DNA of 64,000 bases from Novosphingobium sp. FKTRR1. GTDB lineage: Bacteria > Pseudomonadota > Alphaproteobacteria > Sphingomonadales > Sphingomonadaceae. The notes beneath the pieces are model-generated. The model was not told the DNA's origin, ran no database searches, and saw nothing but the letters and a program-made list of their open reading frames with translations. The stretch covers positions 1 to 64,000 of the forward strand of contig NZ_JAIZDA010000014.1 in the NCBI RefSeq assembly GCF_020404405.1, read 5' to 3'. This document shows positions 29,631-38,579 of the stretch, piece by piece. Both the position numbers and the translations under genes were made by a program. Within the stretch, counting starts at the first letter, position 1. Each line of letters opens with the position of its first letter.

Positions 29631-31166
29631 ATGGTCGACACGAGGCGCGGGGCGGACGAGATTGCCAGGGAGGTGGTGCGGCTTGCGCCGTTGTTCCTGC
29701 GACAGGCTGGCGGCCATGTCCTGACGCTGCTCGATCCTGCCGGGATCGTGCTGAGCTATAATGAAGAAGGCGAGCGTGCCGAATGCTGGCCCCTCGATCG
29801 CGTCCTGGGACAGCCCCATGACCTGTTCTACCCGCCCGACGAGATTGCGGCCGGCCGCCCGTGCGCAGACCTGGCGGCCGCCCTTCACGAAGGCACGCTG
29901 GAGCGCGAAGCGTGGCGGGTCTGCGAGAACGGAGCGGAGTATCTCGCGCGCCTGACGATCAGCGCCCTGTTCGAAGGCGACGCACATCGAGGCTTTGCCT
30001 GCATCAGTCGCGATGTCACCGACGAGGCGGCGGTCCGGGCGTCAATCGAGACCCGCGAGCAGCATCTCCAGTCGATCCTGGCGACCGTCCCCGATGCGAT
30101 GATCATCATCGACGAGACCGGCGACATCACGTCGTTCAGCGCGGCCGCCCAACGCCTGTTCGGCTATTCGGAAACCGAGCTCGTCGGCCGCAACGTCTCC
30201 TGCCTGATGCCCCAGCCCGATCGCGACCGGCATGACGAATATATCGCGCATTATCTCCAGACCGGCGAGCGCCGGATCATCGGCCTCGGCCGCGTCGTGG
30301 TCGGCCAGCGCCGCGACGGCTCGACCTTCCCGATGCAGCTGTCGGTTGGCGAGGCCGGTGAAGACGGGCAGCGGTTGTTCACCGGCTTCATCCGGGATCT
30401 CACCGCCAAGGAGCAGGATGAGCTCAGGCTCAAGGAACTGCAGGCAGAGCTGGTCCATGTCTCCCGGCTGAGCGCGATGGGCACGATGGCCTCGACCCTC
30501 GCGCATGAGCTCAACCAGCCGCTTGCCGCGGTCGCGCTCTATCTCGAGACGATCCGCGACATGCTCGACGAGCGGGACGACGAACCCTTCGTGTCGCTAC
30601 GGTCGGTGATGGATGATGCGGCACAGGAAACGCTGCGGGCCGGCCATATCGTCCGGCGCCTGCGCGATTTCGTCGCCCGCGGCGAGGTCGACAAGAGCCT
30701 CCACGATCTGCCGCAGGTTGTCGCCGAGGCGAGCGAGCTCGCGCTGGTCGGTGCACGCGAGCGCGGCATCCGCAGCTTCTTCGCGGTCGATCCCGCCGCG
30801 ACGCCGGTTCTCGTCGACAGGGTGCAGATCCAGCAGGTGCTGGTCAACCTGATGCGCAACGCCATCGAGGCGATGGCGGCGTGTCCTGTTCGCGACCTCA
30901 AGGTAGCGACCAGGTTGCGCCCTGACGGGCTGATCGAGGTGACCGTGGAGGATACCGGCCCCGGCATCGCCGACGAGGTCCGGGAGCAGCTCTTCACGGC
31001 GTTCAAGTCGACAAAGGCCGACGGCATGGGCCTCGGCCTTTCGATCTGCCGGACCATCATCGAAGCGCATGGGGGCCGTATCTGGATGGAGCGCCCCGAC
31101 CGCGGCGGCGCGCGCTTTCATTTTACCTTGATCCATGCGCGGGCGGAGGAGGAACATGGGGGATAG
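29631..31166 (+). CDS. fixL: FixL-like oxygen-sensing PAS histidine kinase
   Basis: A 511-aa kinase with two PAS domains. The second (about residues 140-255) has the FixL haem signature: H201 in DRHDEYIAHY aligns with the haem His of rhizobial FixL, and GERRIIGLGRVVVGQRRDGSTFPM holds the ligand-sensing Arg. The kinase core has phospho-acceptor His in AHELNQPLAA (about H292) and ATP-lid motifs NLMRNAIEAM, DTGPGI and GMGLGLSICR. The start is uncertain: I prefer ATG 29631, but a GTG at 29601 is in frame. It overlaps the FixJ gene by 11 bases. Confidence 0.92.
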   Translation: MVDTRRGADEIAREVVRLAPLFLRQAGGHVLTLLDPAGIVLSYNEEGERAECWPLDRVLGQPHDLFYPPDEIAAGRPCADLAAALHEGTLEREAWRVCENGAEYLARLTISALFEGDAHRGFACISRDVTDEAAVRASIETREQHLQSILATVPDAMIIIDETGDITSFSAAAQRLFGYSETELVGRNVSCLMPQPDRDRHDEYIAHYLQTGERRIIGLGRVVVGQRRDGSTFPMQLSVGEAGEDGQRLFTGFIRDLTAKEQDELRLKELQAELVHVSRLSAMGTMASTLAHELNQPLAAVALYLETIRDMLDERDDEPFVSLRSVMDDAAQETLRAGHIVRRLRDFVARGEVDKSLHDLPQVVAEASELALVGARERGIRSFFAVDPAATPVLVDRVQIQQVLVNLMRNAIEAMAACPVRDLKVATRLRPDGLIEVTVEDTGPGIADEVREQLFTAFKSTKADGMGLGLSICRTIIEAHGGRIWMERPDRGGARFHFTLIHARAEEEHGG

Positions 31167-31779
31167 ACGCGTCATCCATCTGGTCGACGACGAGGAGAGC
31201 ATCCGCAAGGCGGCGAGCTTTGCGCTCAAGACCGCGGGCTACGACGTCGTGACCTATGCCTCGGGCGTGGAGTTTCTCAAGGAGGCGAAGTCGGCGGCCG
31301 TCGGCTGCGTCATCCTCGACGTGCGCATGCCCGAGATGGACGGTCTCGAGATTCAGGCCGCCATGGCAGCACGCGGGGTCAATATGCCGGTCATCGTCCT
31401 GACCGGCCATGGCGACGTGTCGGTTGCGGTGCAGGCCATGAAAGGCGGCGCGGTCGACTTTCTCGAGAAGCCCTTCGAGAAAGCCGCCCTGCTCGGCGCC
31501 GTCAGCCGCGCGTTCGCGCGTCTCGACGATGTCGACCTTCGCACTCTGGAAACCTCTGAAGCCGGCGTGCGGGTCGCTGCACTGACGCCCCGGGAGCGTG
31601 AAGTGCTGGAAGGGCTGGCGAACGGCCTGCCCAATAAGACGATCGCCTATGACCTGGGCTGTTCATCGCGAACGGTCGAGGTCCATCGCGCGAGCCTGAT
31701 GGCCAAGCTCGAGGTCCGCAATTTGTCCGAAGCCCTGCGGATCGCCTTTGCCGCGGGCATGGGCCGCAAGCCGAAGTGA
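31156..31779 (+). CDS. fixJ: FixJ response regulator
   Basis: A 207-aa regulator with receiver (D55 in ILDVRMPEMDG, K-containing LEKPFEKA) and a LuxR/FixJ helix-turn-helix (LTPREREVLEGLANG; SRTVEVHRASLMAKL). GGAGGAGG lies before the ATG. It is overlapped with fixL and so is its cognate partner. FixJ normally activates fixK or low-oxygen genes; I see no FixK gene in the window. Confidence 0.93.
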   Translation: MGDRRVIHLVDDEESIRKAASFALKTAGYDVVTYASGVEFLKEAKSAAVGCVILDVRMPEMDGLEIQAAMAARGVNMPVIVLTGHGDVSVAVQAMKGGAVDFLEKPFEKAALLGAVSRAFARLDDVDLRTLETSEAGVRVAALTPREREVLEGLANGLPNKTIAYDLGCSSRTVEVHRASLMAKLEVRNLSEALRIAFAAGMGRKPK

Positions 31780-31815
31780 CTGCGACCTCTACGTAGCGAC
31801 GGGACGAGGCGCGAT

Positions 31816-32268
31816 ATGCGATCGATTGTGCAATCGTCACACGGGTGTCCGCTTCTCGCAATGCCATCGGTCCGTTCCACTCAGCATGATGGCAGATACA
31901 CCATCCTCGTCTCCGACGACGATCCCGGCGTGCGGCGTGGCCTCCAGCTGCTGCTGAGATCGCGCGGCTATGCCGTGTGGGGATATACGACCGGCCACGC
32001 GCTGTTGGCCGACCCCCGCGCGAAGGAGGCAGACTGCGTCATCCTCGACTATCGCATGCCCGACATCGACGGATTCGCGATGCTGCGTCACCTTCGCGAG
32101 ATCGGATGGTCGGGACGCGCCATCATGATCTCAGGCTTTCACGACACGCTGCTGGCCTCGCGGGCCGCCGAGGCGGGCTTCGATCACGTTCTCGCAAAGC
32201 CTTTGATCGGCAGGGCTTTGCTCGATGCGTTGGACCGGCACCGCGCCGAGACGCTTCGAAAGCATTGA
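31816..32268 (+). CDS. Single-domain response regulator (receiver only)
   Basis: A 150-aa stand-alone receiver with an N-terminal extension of about 25 residues. D35/D36 acidic pair, phospho-acceptor D78 in ILDYRMPDIDG, the Ser switch in MISGFHD and Lys in LAKPLIG are present. There is no output domain. It lies 36 bp after fixJ and may be a phosphate sink or connector for FixL. Start alternatives: ATG 31816 (GAGG upstream) or ATG 31861. Confidence 0.85.
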   Translation: MRSIVQSSHGCPLLAMPSVRSTQHDGRYTILVSDDDPGVRRGLQLLLRSRGYAVWGYTTGHALLADPRAKEADCVILDYRMPDIDGFAMLRHLREIGWSGRAIMISGFHDTLLASRAAEAGFDHVLAKPLIGRALLDALDRHRAETLRKH

Positions 32269-32329
32269 ATTGTGGCAACCTACCCCCGGCGGCCTCAGCC
32301 CTGCGCGATGTGGACAGCGGTCAGCGACG

Positions 32330-32506
32330 TCAAAGCCAGTGGTTGCGTTTGAACCGGATGTAGAGTCCGATGCAGACTGCGGCGATGACGCCGAGGATTA
32401 CGCACACGAAGTCATCCTCGGCGATATGCTCGCACACCGGATCGATCAGGGTCACCGGCCGTAGCCGTTTGCCCTCATGATATAGAAAGGCGGCGACGAC
32501 GCTCAT
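32330..32506 (-). pseudogene. corA: CorA-like Mg2+ transporter remnant with internal deletion
   Basis: A 58-aa frame that begins like a CorA N terminus (MSVVAAFLYHEGKRLRPVTL) and ends like a CorA C terminus (a hydrophobic helix, then YIRFKRNHWL), with the roughly 260 residues between missing. CorA proteins are about 320 aa and carry the GMN motif between two helices; it is absent here. This suggests an internally deleted relic. The likeness is judged by eye. Confidence 0.5.
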
Positions 32507-32563
32507 GCCACTTTCCGGTGCCACCACCTGCGGCGGCGACCGGAAGCCGTGTGCCTCGCCCAT

Positions 32564-32956
32564 TGAGACGCGTGCGCAAGCAGGCGCGCCTCGCCCTTTA
32601 ACCCCAGTCGCAGGAAGACAAAGGCGGCGCGCAGCAATTCGAGCGAGAGCTTATAGAAAATGCGGCGGAGCGTTGGGTTTCGCAGAAGGCCGCTCCCGTT
32701 CATGTCGCGCGTGGCTGGGCGGCGCGCTGCCAAATCAAGGGCACGCAGACTGCGAAGGTCCACGCACCCTTGATTGGCGACCGCGAGGGTATTTTCCTCT
32801 CTTGCGATGGTACCAAGCGATTGCCCGTGTGGCGCCTCTGCAATCGTGTCGGATGACTATACCTAAGTATCGGATAACGGCGCTGACGACAGGGTTGCCG
32901 GGCCCCGGTGAGGCGCGTCGCACCGCGCGGAGACGAAAGCTGGAAGACGGAAAAGC
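32564..32956. other. Non-coding stretch without a supported gene
   Basis: Between the corA relic and the short-chain dehydrogenase stop. A minus-strand frame of 66 codons from 32703 (rich in Arg, with LRRIFYKLSLELLRAAFVFLRLG) could be a small protein or a relic, but I have no support for it. No promoter or repeat stands out. Confidence 0.3.
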
Positions 32957-33787
32957 TCAACTGTCGAAAGCGACCGAGCGCGCGAGCGCTTCCTGGGACT
33001 GCAGAAAGGCGAGCCGCGATTGCAGCGCCGCCTGGACAACGCCGAAAGCGTCACCCCCCAGAGTCACGCGCAGCGGCGGATGGTCGCTGGTTGCGACATC
33101 AACGATCGCTTGCGCGATCTTTTGCGGGTCGAGCGTGTAGAGCTCGTTTCCGGCGGTCTCGAACATCTTGCGGATATGGCCGGCGGGCGTATCGCGATAC
33201 GCGGCGATCTCGCTGGCGAATTGCAGATTGTGGCTGAAGCTGGTGCGCGCCCCGCCCGGCTCGATCAGTGTCACGAACAGGTTGAAGGGTTCAAGCTCCT
33301 GGCGGAGGCATTCGCTGAAGCCCTCCAGGCCCCATTTGGCCACATGATAGAGACTGCTCGTCGGAAGCGAGCCCTGACCACTAGCGCTGGAGATCTGGAT
33401 GATCCGGCCGCTCCCGCGCAGCCGCATGGCGGGGACAAAGGCGCGGGTGATGTGGATGGGCGCCATGAGATTGAGCGCGATCTGGCCTTCGACCTCGGCG
33501 TCCGACATCTCTTCGGTGGCGCCGATCACGCCGCCGCCGGCGTTGTTGACCAGAATATCGACGGGTCGACGCGCCTGCGCCCGGGCCACGACCGCAGCAA
33601 TATCGTCCTTGACCGTGACGTCGAGCGCTTCGACGCGCAGCTGGCTCGGATATTTCGCCGCGAGATCATCGAGGCTTTCGGGCTTGCGGGCCGTCGCGGT
33701 AAGGTCGTCGCCAGCGGCCAGGATCAGTTCGGCCAGATGGCGGCCGATGCCGCTGGACGCGCCCGTGAGAAACCAGTGATTGGACAT
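32957..33787 (-). CDS. Short-chain dehydrogenase/reductase
   Basis: A 276-aa classical SDR. The cofactor motif TGASSGIG is at residues 8-15, NNAGG near 85, and the catalytic Ser-Tyr-Lys set in ISSASGQGSL and YHVAK. The Arg after the first strands suggests NADP(H). Substrate unknown. It diverges from a TetR gene with a dyad between them, so it is the likely repressor target. Confidence 0.9.
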   Translation of the reverse strand: MSNHWFLTGASSGIGRHLAELILAAGDDLTATARKPESLDDLAAKYPSQLRVEALDVTVKDDIAAVVARAQARRPVDILVNNAGGGVIGATEEMSDAEVEGQIALNLMAPIHITRAFVPAMRLRGSGRIIQISSASGQGSLPTSSLYHVAKWGLEGFSECLRQELEPFNLFVTLIEPGGARTSFSHNLQFASEIAAYRDTPAGHIRKMFETAGNELYTLDPQKIAQAIVDVATSDHPPLRVTLGGDAFGVVQAALQSRLAFLQSQEALARSVAFDS

Positions 33788-33803
33788 ATGTTACTCCATA
33801 TAT

Positions 33804-33815
33804 TACCAACTGGTA
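33804..33815. promoter_or_regulatory. TetR-type operator candidate
   Basis: TACCA-AC-TGGTA is a perfect palindrome located between the divergent SDR and TetR genes, 16 nt from the SDR start. The placement would let the regulator control both genes. Confidence 0.55.
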
Positions 33816-33856
33816 GGCAACTTGAAACCTGGAATGCGTCAATGCTTGGAGGTGTG

Positions 33857-34423
33857 ATGAAGCAACGAACCCGGCGGAATGCCGCACAGAGCCGCGAGAC
33901 GCTCCTGGCTGCAGCGACCGAGGAGTTCGCGTCCCATGGGCTGGCGGGCGCGCGGATCGACCGGATTGCGCAGGCGGCGGGTATCAGCAAGCCGATGCTC
34001 TACACCTATTTCGGGGACAAGGAGGCGCTCTTCGATGCCGCGCTGACGCAGGAAGTGATGGACGCGGCGCATGCCGATCGCTTCGATCCCAATGATCTTG
34101 AGGGTTATGCGGGGCGCACCTATGACTTGCTGGTCGAACGCCCGCGCCTGTGGAGGCTGCTGACCTGGCATCATTTGGAGCGTGGCCAGGATGTTCTGAT
34201 GCTCCCGGCCGGCGAGGTCCTTCTCGGGGAGAAGCTGGACGGGATCGCAGCGGCGCAGGCCGAGGGGCGGATCGTCGCCGACTTCACGCCCCTGGATGTC
34301 GTCCGGCTTGTCGCCGCCCTCACCCAGCTCTGGTGCATGACCGGAGCTGCACGCGACGCTGCCGAGCACGCGGCGCGCCGGGCGACGATCATGCGGGCGG
34401 TGGGGCGACTGCTGCGCGTGTGA
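33857..34423 (+). CDS. TetR-family transcriptional repressor
   Basis: A 188-aa regulator. Residues 10-55 form the TetR helix-turn-helix (LLAAATEEFASHGLAGARIDRIAQAAGISKPMLYTYFGDKEALF pattern, with FGDKEAL at its end), followed by an all-helical ligand domain. GGAGGTGTG lies directly upstream of the ATG at 33857; a longer frame from 33020 is antisense over the SDR gene. Ligand unknown. Confidence 0.9.
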   Translation: MKQRTRRNAAQSRETLLAAATEEFASHGLAGARIDRIAQAAGISKPMLYTYFGDKEALFDAALTQEVMDAAHADRFDPNDLEGYAGRTYDLLVERPRLWRLLTWHHLERGQDVLMLPAGEVLLGEKLDGIAAAQAEGRIVADFTPLDVVRLVAALTQLWCMTGAARDAAEHAARRATIMRAVGRLLRV

Positions 34424-35013
34424 TCGTGCGAGGCGCGAGCTGCACGCCCGCGCGCCGACCGGGACACAGCAAGCATTTTTCGCAACCTGCCGTACTGCCC
34501 AGCGGCAAAATCAGGGCGGCTCATGCACAAGCCGGCCCGTCGGCTCCGCGGATGCGATCGACGTTCGAGGACTGCGCCGCCACTGCCGAACCGGATTGGA
34601 TCATCGCCAAGTGACCCAGTGGCTGCGCGACGATCTCAGGTCGCCGGACTCGTCGCACGACGTTTCGTCAGGAGTCGTTTCATCTGCCTCAAAAGGCGAA
34701 CCTGCGGCTCAATCCGGAAGAAGGCGCGACACATCCAGGAAACGAGGATCAAATGCGGTCCGCATCGGTATTACTTTCCCTGGCGCGTGCAAGCTCAGCA
34801 AAGGACTAATGTTCCCGGAGCATCTCTAGCGCTATACCTAGGTATATCACGCCGACACCAATAACATGTGATCATGCCGCTTCGCATTCTTGCCGGCCAA
34901 ATGTCCCGATCATCAAATCGAAGCGTGCGAGGCTGTATTACGATATGATATTCTATCTCCTATCTCAGCAGCTTTACAAATGAGCGCTCGCAAAAATATC
35001 TCTTCAGTCATGA

Positions 35014-35038
35014 GGGTTCGACGTCTGGCGTGCGTATT
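35014..35038 (+). promoter_or_regulatory. Putative ECF-sigma promoter D (TonB receptor)
   Basis: GGGTTCG (35014-35020), nine bases, GTGCGTATT (35030-35038): same spacing as promoters A-C. It would leave an unusually long leader of about 120 nt before the receptor ATG. Confidence 0.45.
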
Positions 35039-35106
35039 ATAGCTATATCTATATCTAAATTTCACGAGAATAAGGTATTGGAAAAACAGGAAAAATACTG
35101 TTGACC

Positions 35107-35116
35107 TGTATATACA
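35107..35116. promoter_or_regulatory. HutC-type operator candidate before the TonB receptor
   Basis: TGTATATACA is a perfect 10-bp palindrome directly after a TTGACC -35-like hexamer (35101-35106), 46 nt before the receptor ATG. HutC-subfamily GntR repressors are known to bind TGTA-N2-TACA type sites, and such a repressor is encoded at 39314. Confidence 0.55.
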
Positions 35117-35161
35117 ACTGATGTTGTCTGTGGCTGTTCTAAAACGTCAGGGGGATTGCAC

Positions 35162-37864
35162 ATGACCATCAGGATGGCCCTGCTCGGCAGCGCCGCCATC
35201 GTCGCGGGCTACGCCGCGCCGGCTCTCGCTCAGGCCGATCCGACACCGCAGCCAAAAGCACAAGTCCTGGGGGATGACAGCGACATCGTCGTTACCGGCT
35301 CACGAATCCGTCGGCAGGATCTGGCCGGGGTTGGACCGGCCACCGTGGTCACCGCCGAGCAGATCCAAAATACCGGCATCGTCAATATCGAAACCGCCTT
35401 GCAGCGTTTGCCGGCCAATGCCGGCTTCGCGGGCAACCAGACATCGGCCTACTGGACCAACAACGGTTATGGCACTGCTCAGGTCAATCTGCGCGGCCTC
35501 GGCATCAAGCGCACACTCGTGCTCCTCAACGGCCGACGCCTCGTCGCGGGCGGCACCGGCGCCAATTCCTCACCCGATCTCAACATGATCCCGGTCGTGG
35601 CGCTGGCACGCACCGATGTCCTCAAGGATGGCGCGTCCGCTATCTACGGGGCCGATGCCATGGCCGGCGTGGTCAACCTTGTCACGCGCACCGATTATGA
35701 AGGCCTGGGTCTCAGCGTCCGACAAGGCATTACCGAGCGCGGCGACGGCTCCGATCTCACCGCGGACCTACTTTGGGGCATTCGCAACGATCGTGGCGGG
35801 TTCATGGCAGCAGTCACCTACCAGAAGACCAGCGCCGTCAACATGGCCTCGCGTGCGCCCTGCTCGCTCGCTGAAACGACGCCGGGCTCGCTGAGCTGCG
35901 TCAACAGCGCCTCGACGATCGGCGGACGCGCGGTGCTGCCCAACGGCCAACAGATCAACTTCAACCAGGTACCCGGAGGGAACGGGAACTTCTACGAGCC
36001 TTACAGTCCCGCCAAGCACAACTTCAACTCGAACCCGTTTCTCAATGCGGTCAGCCCAGTCGAGCGCGTCAGCACGGCCTTCTTCGCGGACTATGCGCTG
36101 ACCGACGGTATCCAGGCGTTCGGCGAGTTCCTCTATACGTTCCGCAAGTCGAATCAGATCGCTACACCCGGCACGCTGCGCAATCTCTCAATACCAGCCA
36201 GCAATCCGACCAATCCGACCGGCCAGAACCTGGTCCTGGCCCAGCGCCGCCTCGCCGAACCCGGCGCGCGCCACTTCTTCCAGGAGACCGATACCTGGCA
36301 AGGCACCTTCGGGCTGCGCGGCAAGCTGGCGAACGACTGGGCCTGGGAAGTCGCGGGCAGCTTCGGGCGTAACACGGCCGTCGACGGCTCGACCAACATC
36401 GCCAATCTCGAGCGCGTCGCGAACACGCTCGACAGGAGCAAATGCTCCAGCACGGCGGGCGCGGCCATCCCCTGCGGTGACTATCTTGGGTTCGGAGACC
36501 TGACACCTCAGGTTCTGGATTATATTCTGTTCACCTCGCGCGATCGCGGAGGCAACGAACTCGGCACGGTCACGGCTGACCTCAACGGCGATCTCTTCTC
36601 CCTTCCAGCCGGCGCGGTGTCCTTCGCCACCGGCGTGGTCTATCGGCGCGAAAAAGGCTGGCGCGATCCCGACCCGTTGACGGTGCTCGGCGTGGCGAAC
36701 GTCAATCAGCAGGATCCTATTTCGGGCTCGAGCACCGCCAAGGAAGCCTATCTCGAGCTATCGGTGCCGGTGCTTGCCAACACAGCTTTCGCCAAGGCGC
36801 TCACGCTCGATGGCGCAGTCCGCTACTCAGACTATAATCTCTTCGGGAGCGACTGGAATTACAAGCTCAGTGCCGACTGGGTAGTCAATGACAGCATCCG
36901 TCTGCGCGGCACTTATGGGACGGGCTTTCGCATTCCCAACGTGCCGGAGCTTTTCGGCGGCGTCTCGGAAGGCAATCTGACCACGACCGATCCCTGCTCG
37001 CGCTACACCTCCAGCGGCAACGTGACCTTGATCGCCAATTGTCAGGCGTCCGGTGTGCCGGCCAACTATACGCAGCTCGGCACCACGATCCTCACCACAG
37101 TGGGCGGTAACCAGAGCCTTCGGCCCGAAAGCTCCACGACCTGGACCGTTGGTACGGTGATATCGCCGCGCGGCATCATCCCAGGGTTGTCGCTGACGGC
37201 AGACTGGTTCGACATCAAGATCAAGGACGCGATCCGGGCCATTCCCGGCTCGACCAAGCTCGCAGTCTGCTATGCGAGCCAGAACCTGTCGCACCCGTTC
37301 TGCAGCGACTTTACGCGCAGCGCGCTGACCGGCGAGGTCACTTACCTCTCCGCCCAGCCCATCAACACCGGCCGCGAGGAGATGAATGGTCTCGATCTGG
37401 GTCTGGTGTACAGTGGTGCGGTGGGCGAGGTGAAGATCTCCTTGGATCTCAACATGACCTATCTCAACAAATATGTCGTAAACCCCTTCCCCGGCGGCGC
37501 GCCGATCTATTTCGACGGGTTTATCGGGGGCGGCAATGGCGGCTATCCGAAATGGCGTGGTTATGGCGTGCTGACGGCGGAAAAGGACGGCATCAGCGCG
37601 ACCTGGTCGACACAATGGATCGGCAAGGCGACCGACTTCAACGCATCGGCCGGCGACATCGGCTACCGCACGCCGAACGTCTTCTACCACAATCTTCAGC
37701 TTGCCTTCGCGATCGACGAGAAGACACGTTTCCAGATCGGGGCCGATAATCTGTTCGACCGCAAGGCGCCCTATATCCAGAGCTTCACCGATGCCAACAC
37801 CGACACGATGACCTATGATCTGCTCGGACGGCGCTTCTACGCCGGCTTCCGAACCGCGTTCTGA
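35162..37864 (+). CDS. TonB-dependent outer-membrane receptor
   Basis: A 900-aa outer-membrane transporter. A signal peptide ends near ALAQA, a TonB-box-like segment (DIVVTGSRI) precedes the plug (QIQNTGIVNIETALQRLPANAG; GLGIKRTLVLLNGRRL; KDGASAIYGADAMAGVVN), and a long beta-barrel ends in Phe. The substrate is not evident. The linked PepSY proteins and metal genes favour a metal chelate, and the HutC-like repressor points to a histidine-related ligand; both are inference. The ATG at 35162 is preferred over a TTG two codons earlier. Confidence 0.92.
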   Translation: MTIRMALLGSAAIVAGYAAPALAQADPTPQPKAQVLGDDSDIVVTGSRIRRQDLAGVGPATVVTAEQIQNTGIVNIETALQRLPANAGFAGNQTSAYWTNNGYGTAQVNLRGLGIKRTLVLLNGRRLVAGGTGANSSPDLNMIPVVALARTDVLKDGASAIYGADAMAGVVNLVTRTDYEGLGLSVRQGITERGDGSDLTADLLWGIRNDRGGFMAAVTYQKTSAVNMASRAPCSLAETTPGSLSCVNSASTIGGRAVLPNGQQINFNQVPGGNGNFYEPYSPAKHNFNSNPFLNAVSPVERVSTAFFADYALTDGIQAFGEFLYTFRKSNQIATPGTLRNLSIPASNPTNPTGQNLVLAQRRLAEPGARHFFQETDTWQGTFGLRGKLANDWAWEVAGSFGRNTAVDGSTNIANLERVANTLDRSKCSSTAGAAIPCGDYLGFGDLTPQVLDYILFTSRDRGGNELGTVTADLNGDLFSLPAGAVSFATGVVYRREKGWRDPDPLTVLGVANVNQQDPISGSSTAKEAYLELSVPVLANTAFAKALTLDGAVRYSDYNLFGSDWNYKLSADWVVNDSIRLRGTYGTGFRIPNVPELFGGVSEGNLTTTDPCSRYTSSGNVTLIANCQASGVPANYTQLGTTILTTVGGNQSLRPESSTTWTVGTVISPRGIIPGLSLTADWFDIKIKDAIRAIPGSTKLAVCYASQNLSHPFCSDFTRSALTGEVTYLSAQPINTGREEMNGLDLGLVYSGAVGEVKISLDLNMTYLNKYVVNPFPGGAPIYFDGFIGGGNGGYPKWRGYGVLTAEKDGISATWSTQWIGKATDFNASAGDIGYRTPNVFYHNLQLAFAIDEKTRFQIGADNLFDRKAPYIQSFTDANTDTMTYDLLGRRFYAGFRTAF

Positions 37865-37874
37865 AGGGCAGCAC

Positions 37875-38579
37875 ATGGCAATTCGCTGGCCTTTGGTCAT
37901 CCGCCGGACGCACAAGTGGCTGGCCCTGATCGTCGGCGTCCAGGTTCTGCTCTGGACGCTGACCGGCTTCTATATGGTGGCCGTCCATATCGACATCATC
38001 CATGGCGACGATCTGGTCCGCCCACCGGTCGTCGCCCCCATCGACCTTGCGAGCTTCGTCCCGCCGGCGCGGATTGTTCAATCGGCTCCCGACGCGTCCG
38101 AGATCCGCCTGCAACGGTTCATGGATCAGCCCGTCTGGCGCGCGCAAACCTCGGGTGGTCCAAGACTCTTCGATGCAGGTTCGGGACAGCCCATCCCCGA
38201 TTTGAGCGAGGCACAAATCCGCGCCGCCGCTCGGCGCATCTACAGCGGCACCGGGGACATCGTCGCAGCCCGGCTGCTGACGACGGCGCCACTGGAAATG
38301 CAGGCGCGCAAGCCTCCCTATTGGCAGGTCGAATTCGATGCCTGGAACCGGCCAACCCTGTATCTCTCTCCGCAGACCGGTGAGCTGATCTCGCGCCGCC
38401 ATGCGCTGTGGCGCGTGTTCGATTTCGCGTGGATGCTGCACATCATGGACTATGACGATCGCTCCGACGTCAACAATCCGCTGCTGCGCGTGGCGACCTG
38501 GAGTGCCCTTGCCATGGCGCTGGCCGGGGCTTGGCTGCTGCTTTGGTCGTTCCCGCGGCGCAGGAAGAAGAAGGCATGA
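37875..38579 (+). CDS. PepSY-domain membrane protein 1
   Basis: A 234-aa inner-membrane protein with an N-terminal helix after RRTHKWLALIVG, a PepSY-like periplasmic domain (residues about 45-185), and a C-terminal helix preceded by HIMDYDD. Members next to TonB receptors are often linked to reduction or processing of imported metal chelates. It begins 10 bp after the receptor gene and overlaps the next gene as ATGA. Confidence 0.82.
   Translation: MAIRWPLVIRRTHKWLALIVGVQVLLWTLTGFYMVAVHIDIIHGDDLVRPPVVAPIDLASFVPPARIVQSAPDASEIRLQRFMDQPVWRAQTSGGPRLFDAGSGQPIPDLSEAQIRAAARRIYSGTGDIVAARLLTTAPLEMQARKPPYWQVEFDAWNRPTLYLSPQTGELISRRHALWRVFDFAWMLHIMDYDDRSDVNNPLLRVATWSALAMALAGAWLLLWSFPRRRKKKA

Larger units (their letters stand above)
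34424..35161. other. Long intergenic region, AT-rich on the right
   Basis: About 740 bases without a supported gene. The left half has short frames with no recognisable product. From about 34860 the base composition becomes markedly AT-richer than its surroundings. The right end holds an ECF-type promoter (35014-35038) and a palindromic operator (35107-35116) for the TonB receptor gene. Confidence 0.6.

Noticed and set aside
27830-29641. Minus-strand frame of 603 codons
   Set aside because: Antisense of copB and the DUF305 gene; no homology-like motif.
29009-31815. FixK/FNR box (TTGAT-N4-ATCAA) for the FixLJ system
   Set aside because: No convincing match in the intergenic regions that I read.
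34523-34864. 113-codon frame in the gap before the TonB receptor
   Set aside because: Arg/Ser-rich, no ribosome site, no domain pattern.
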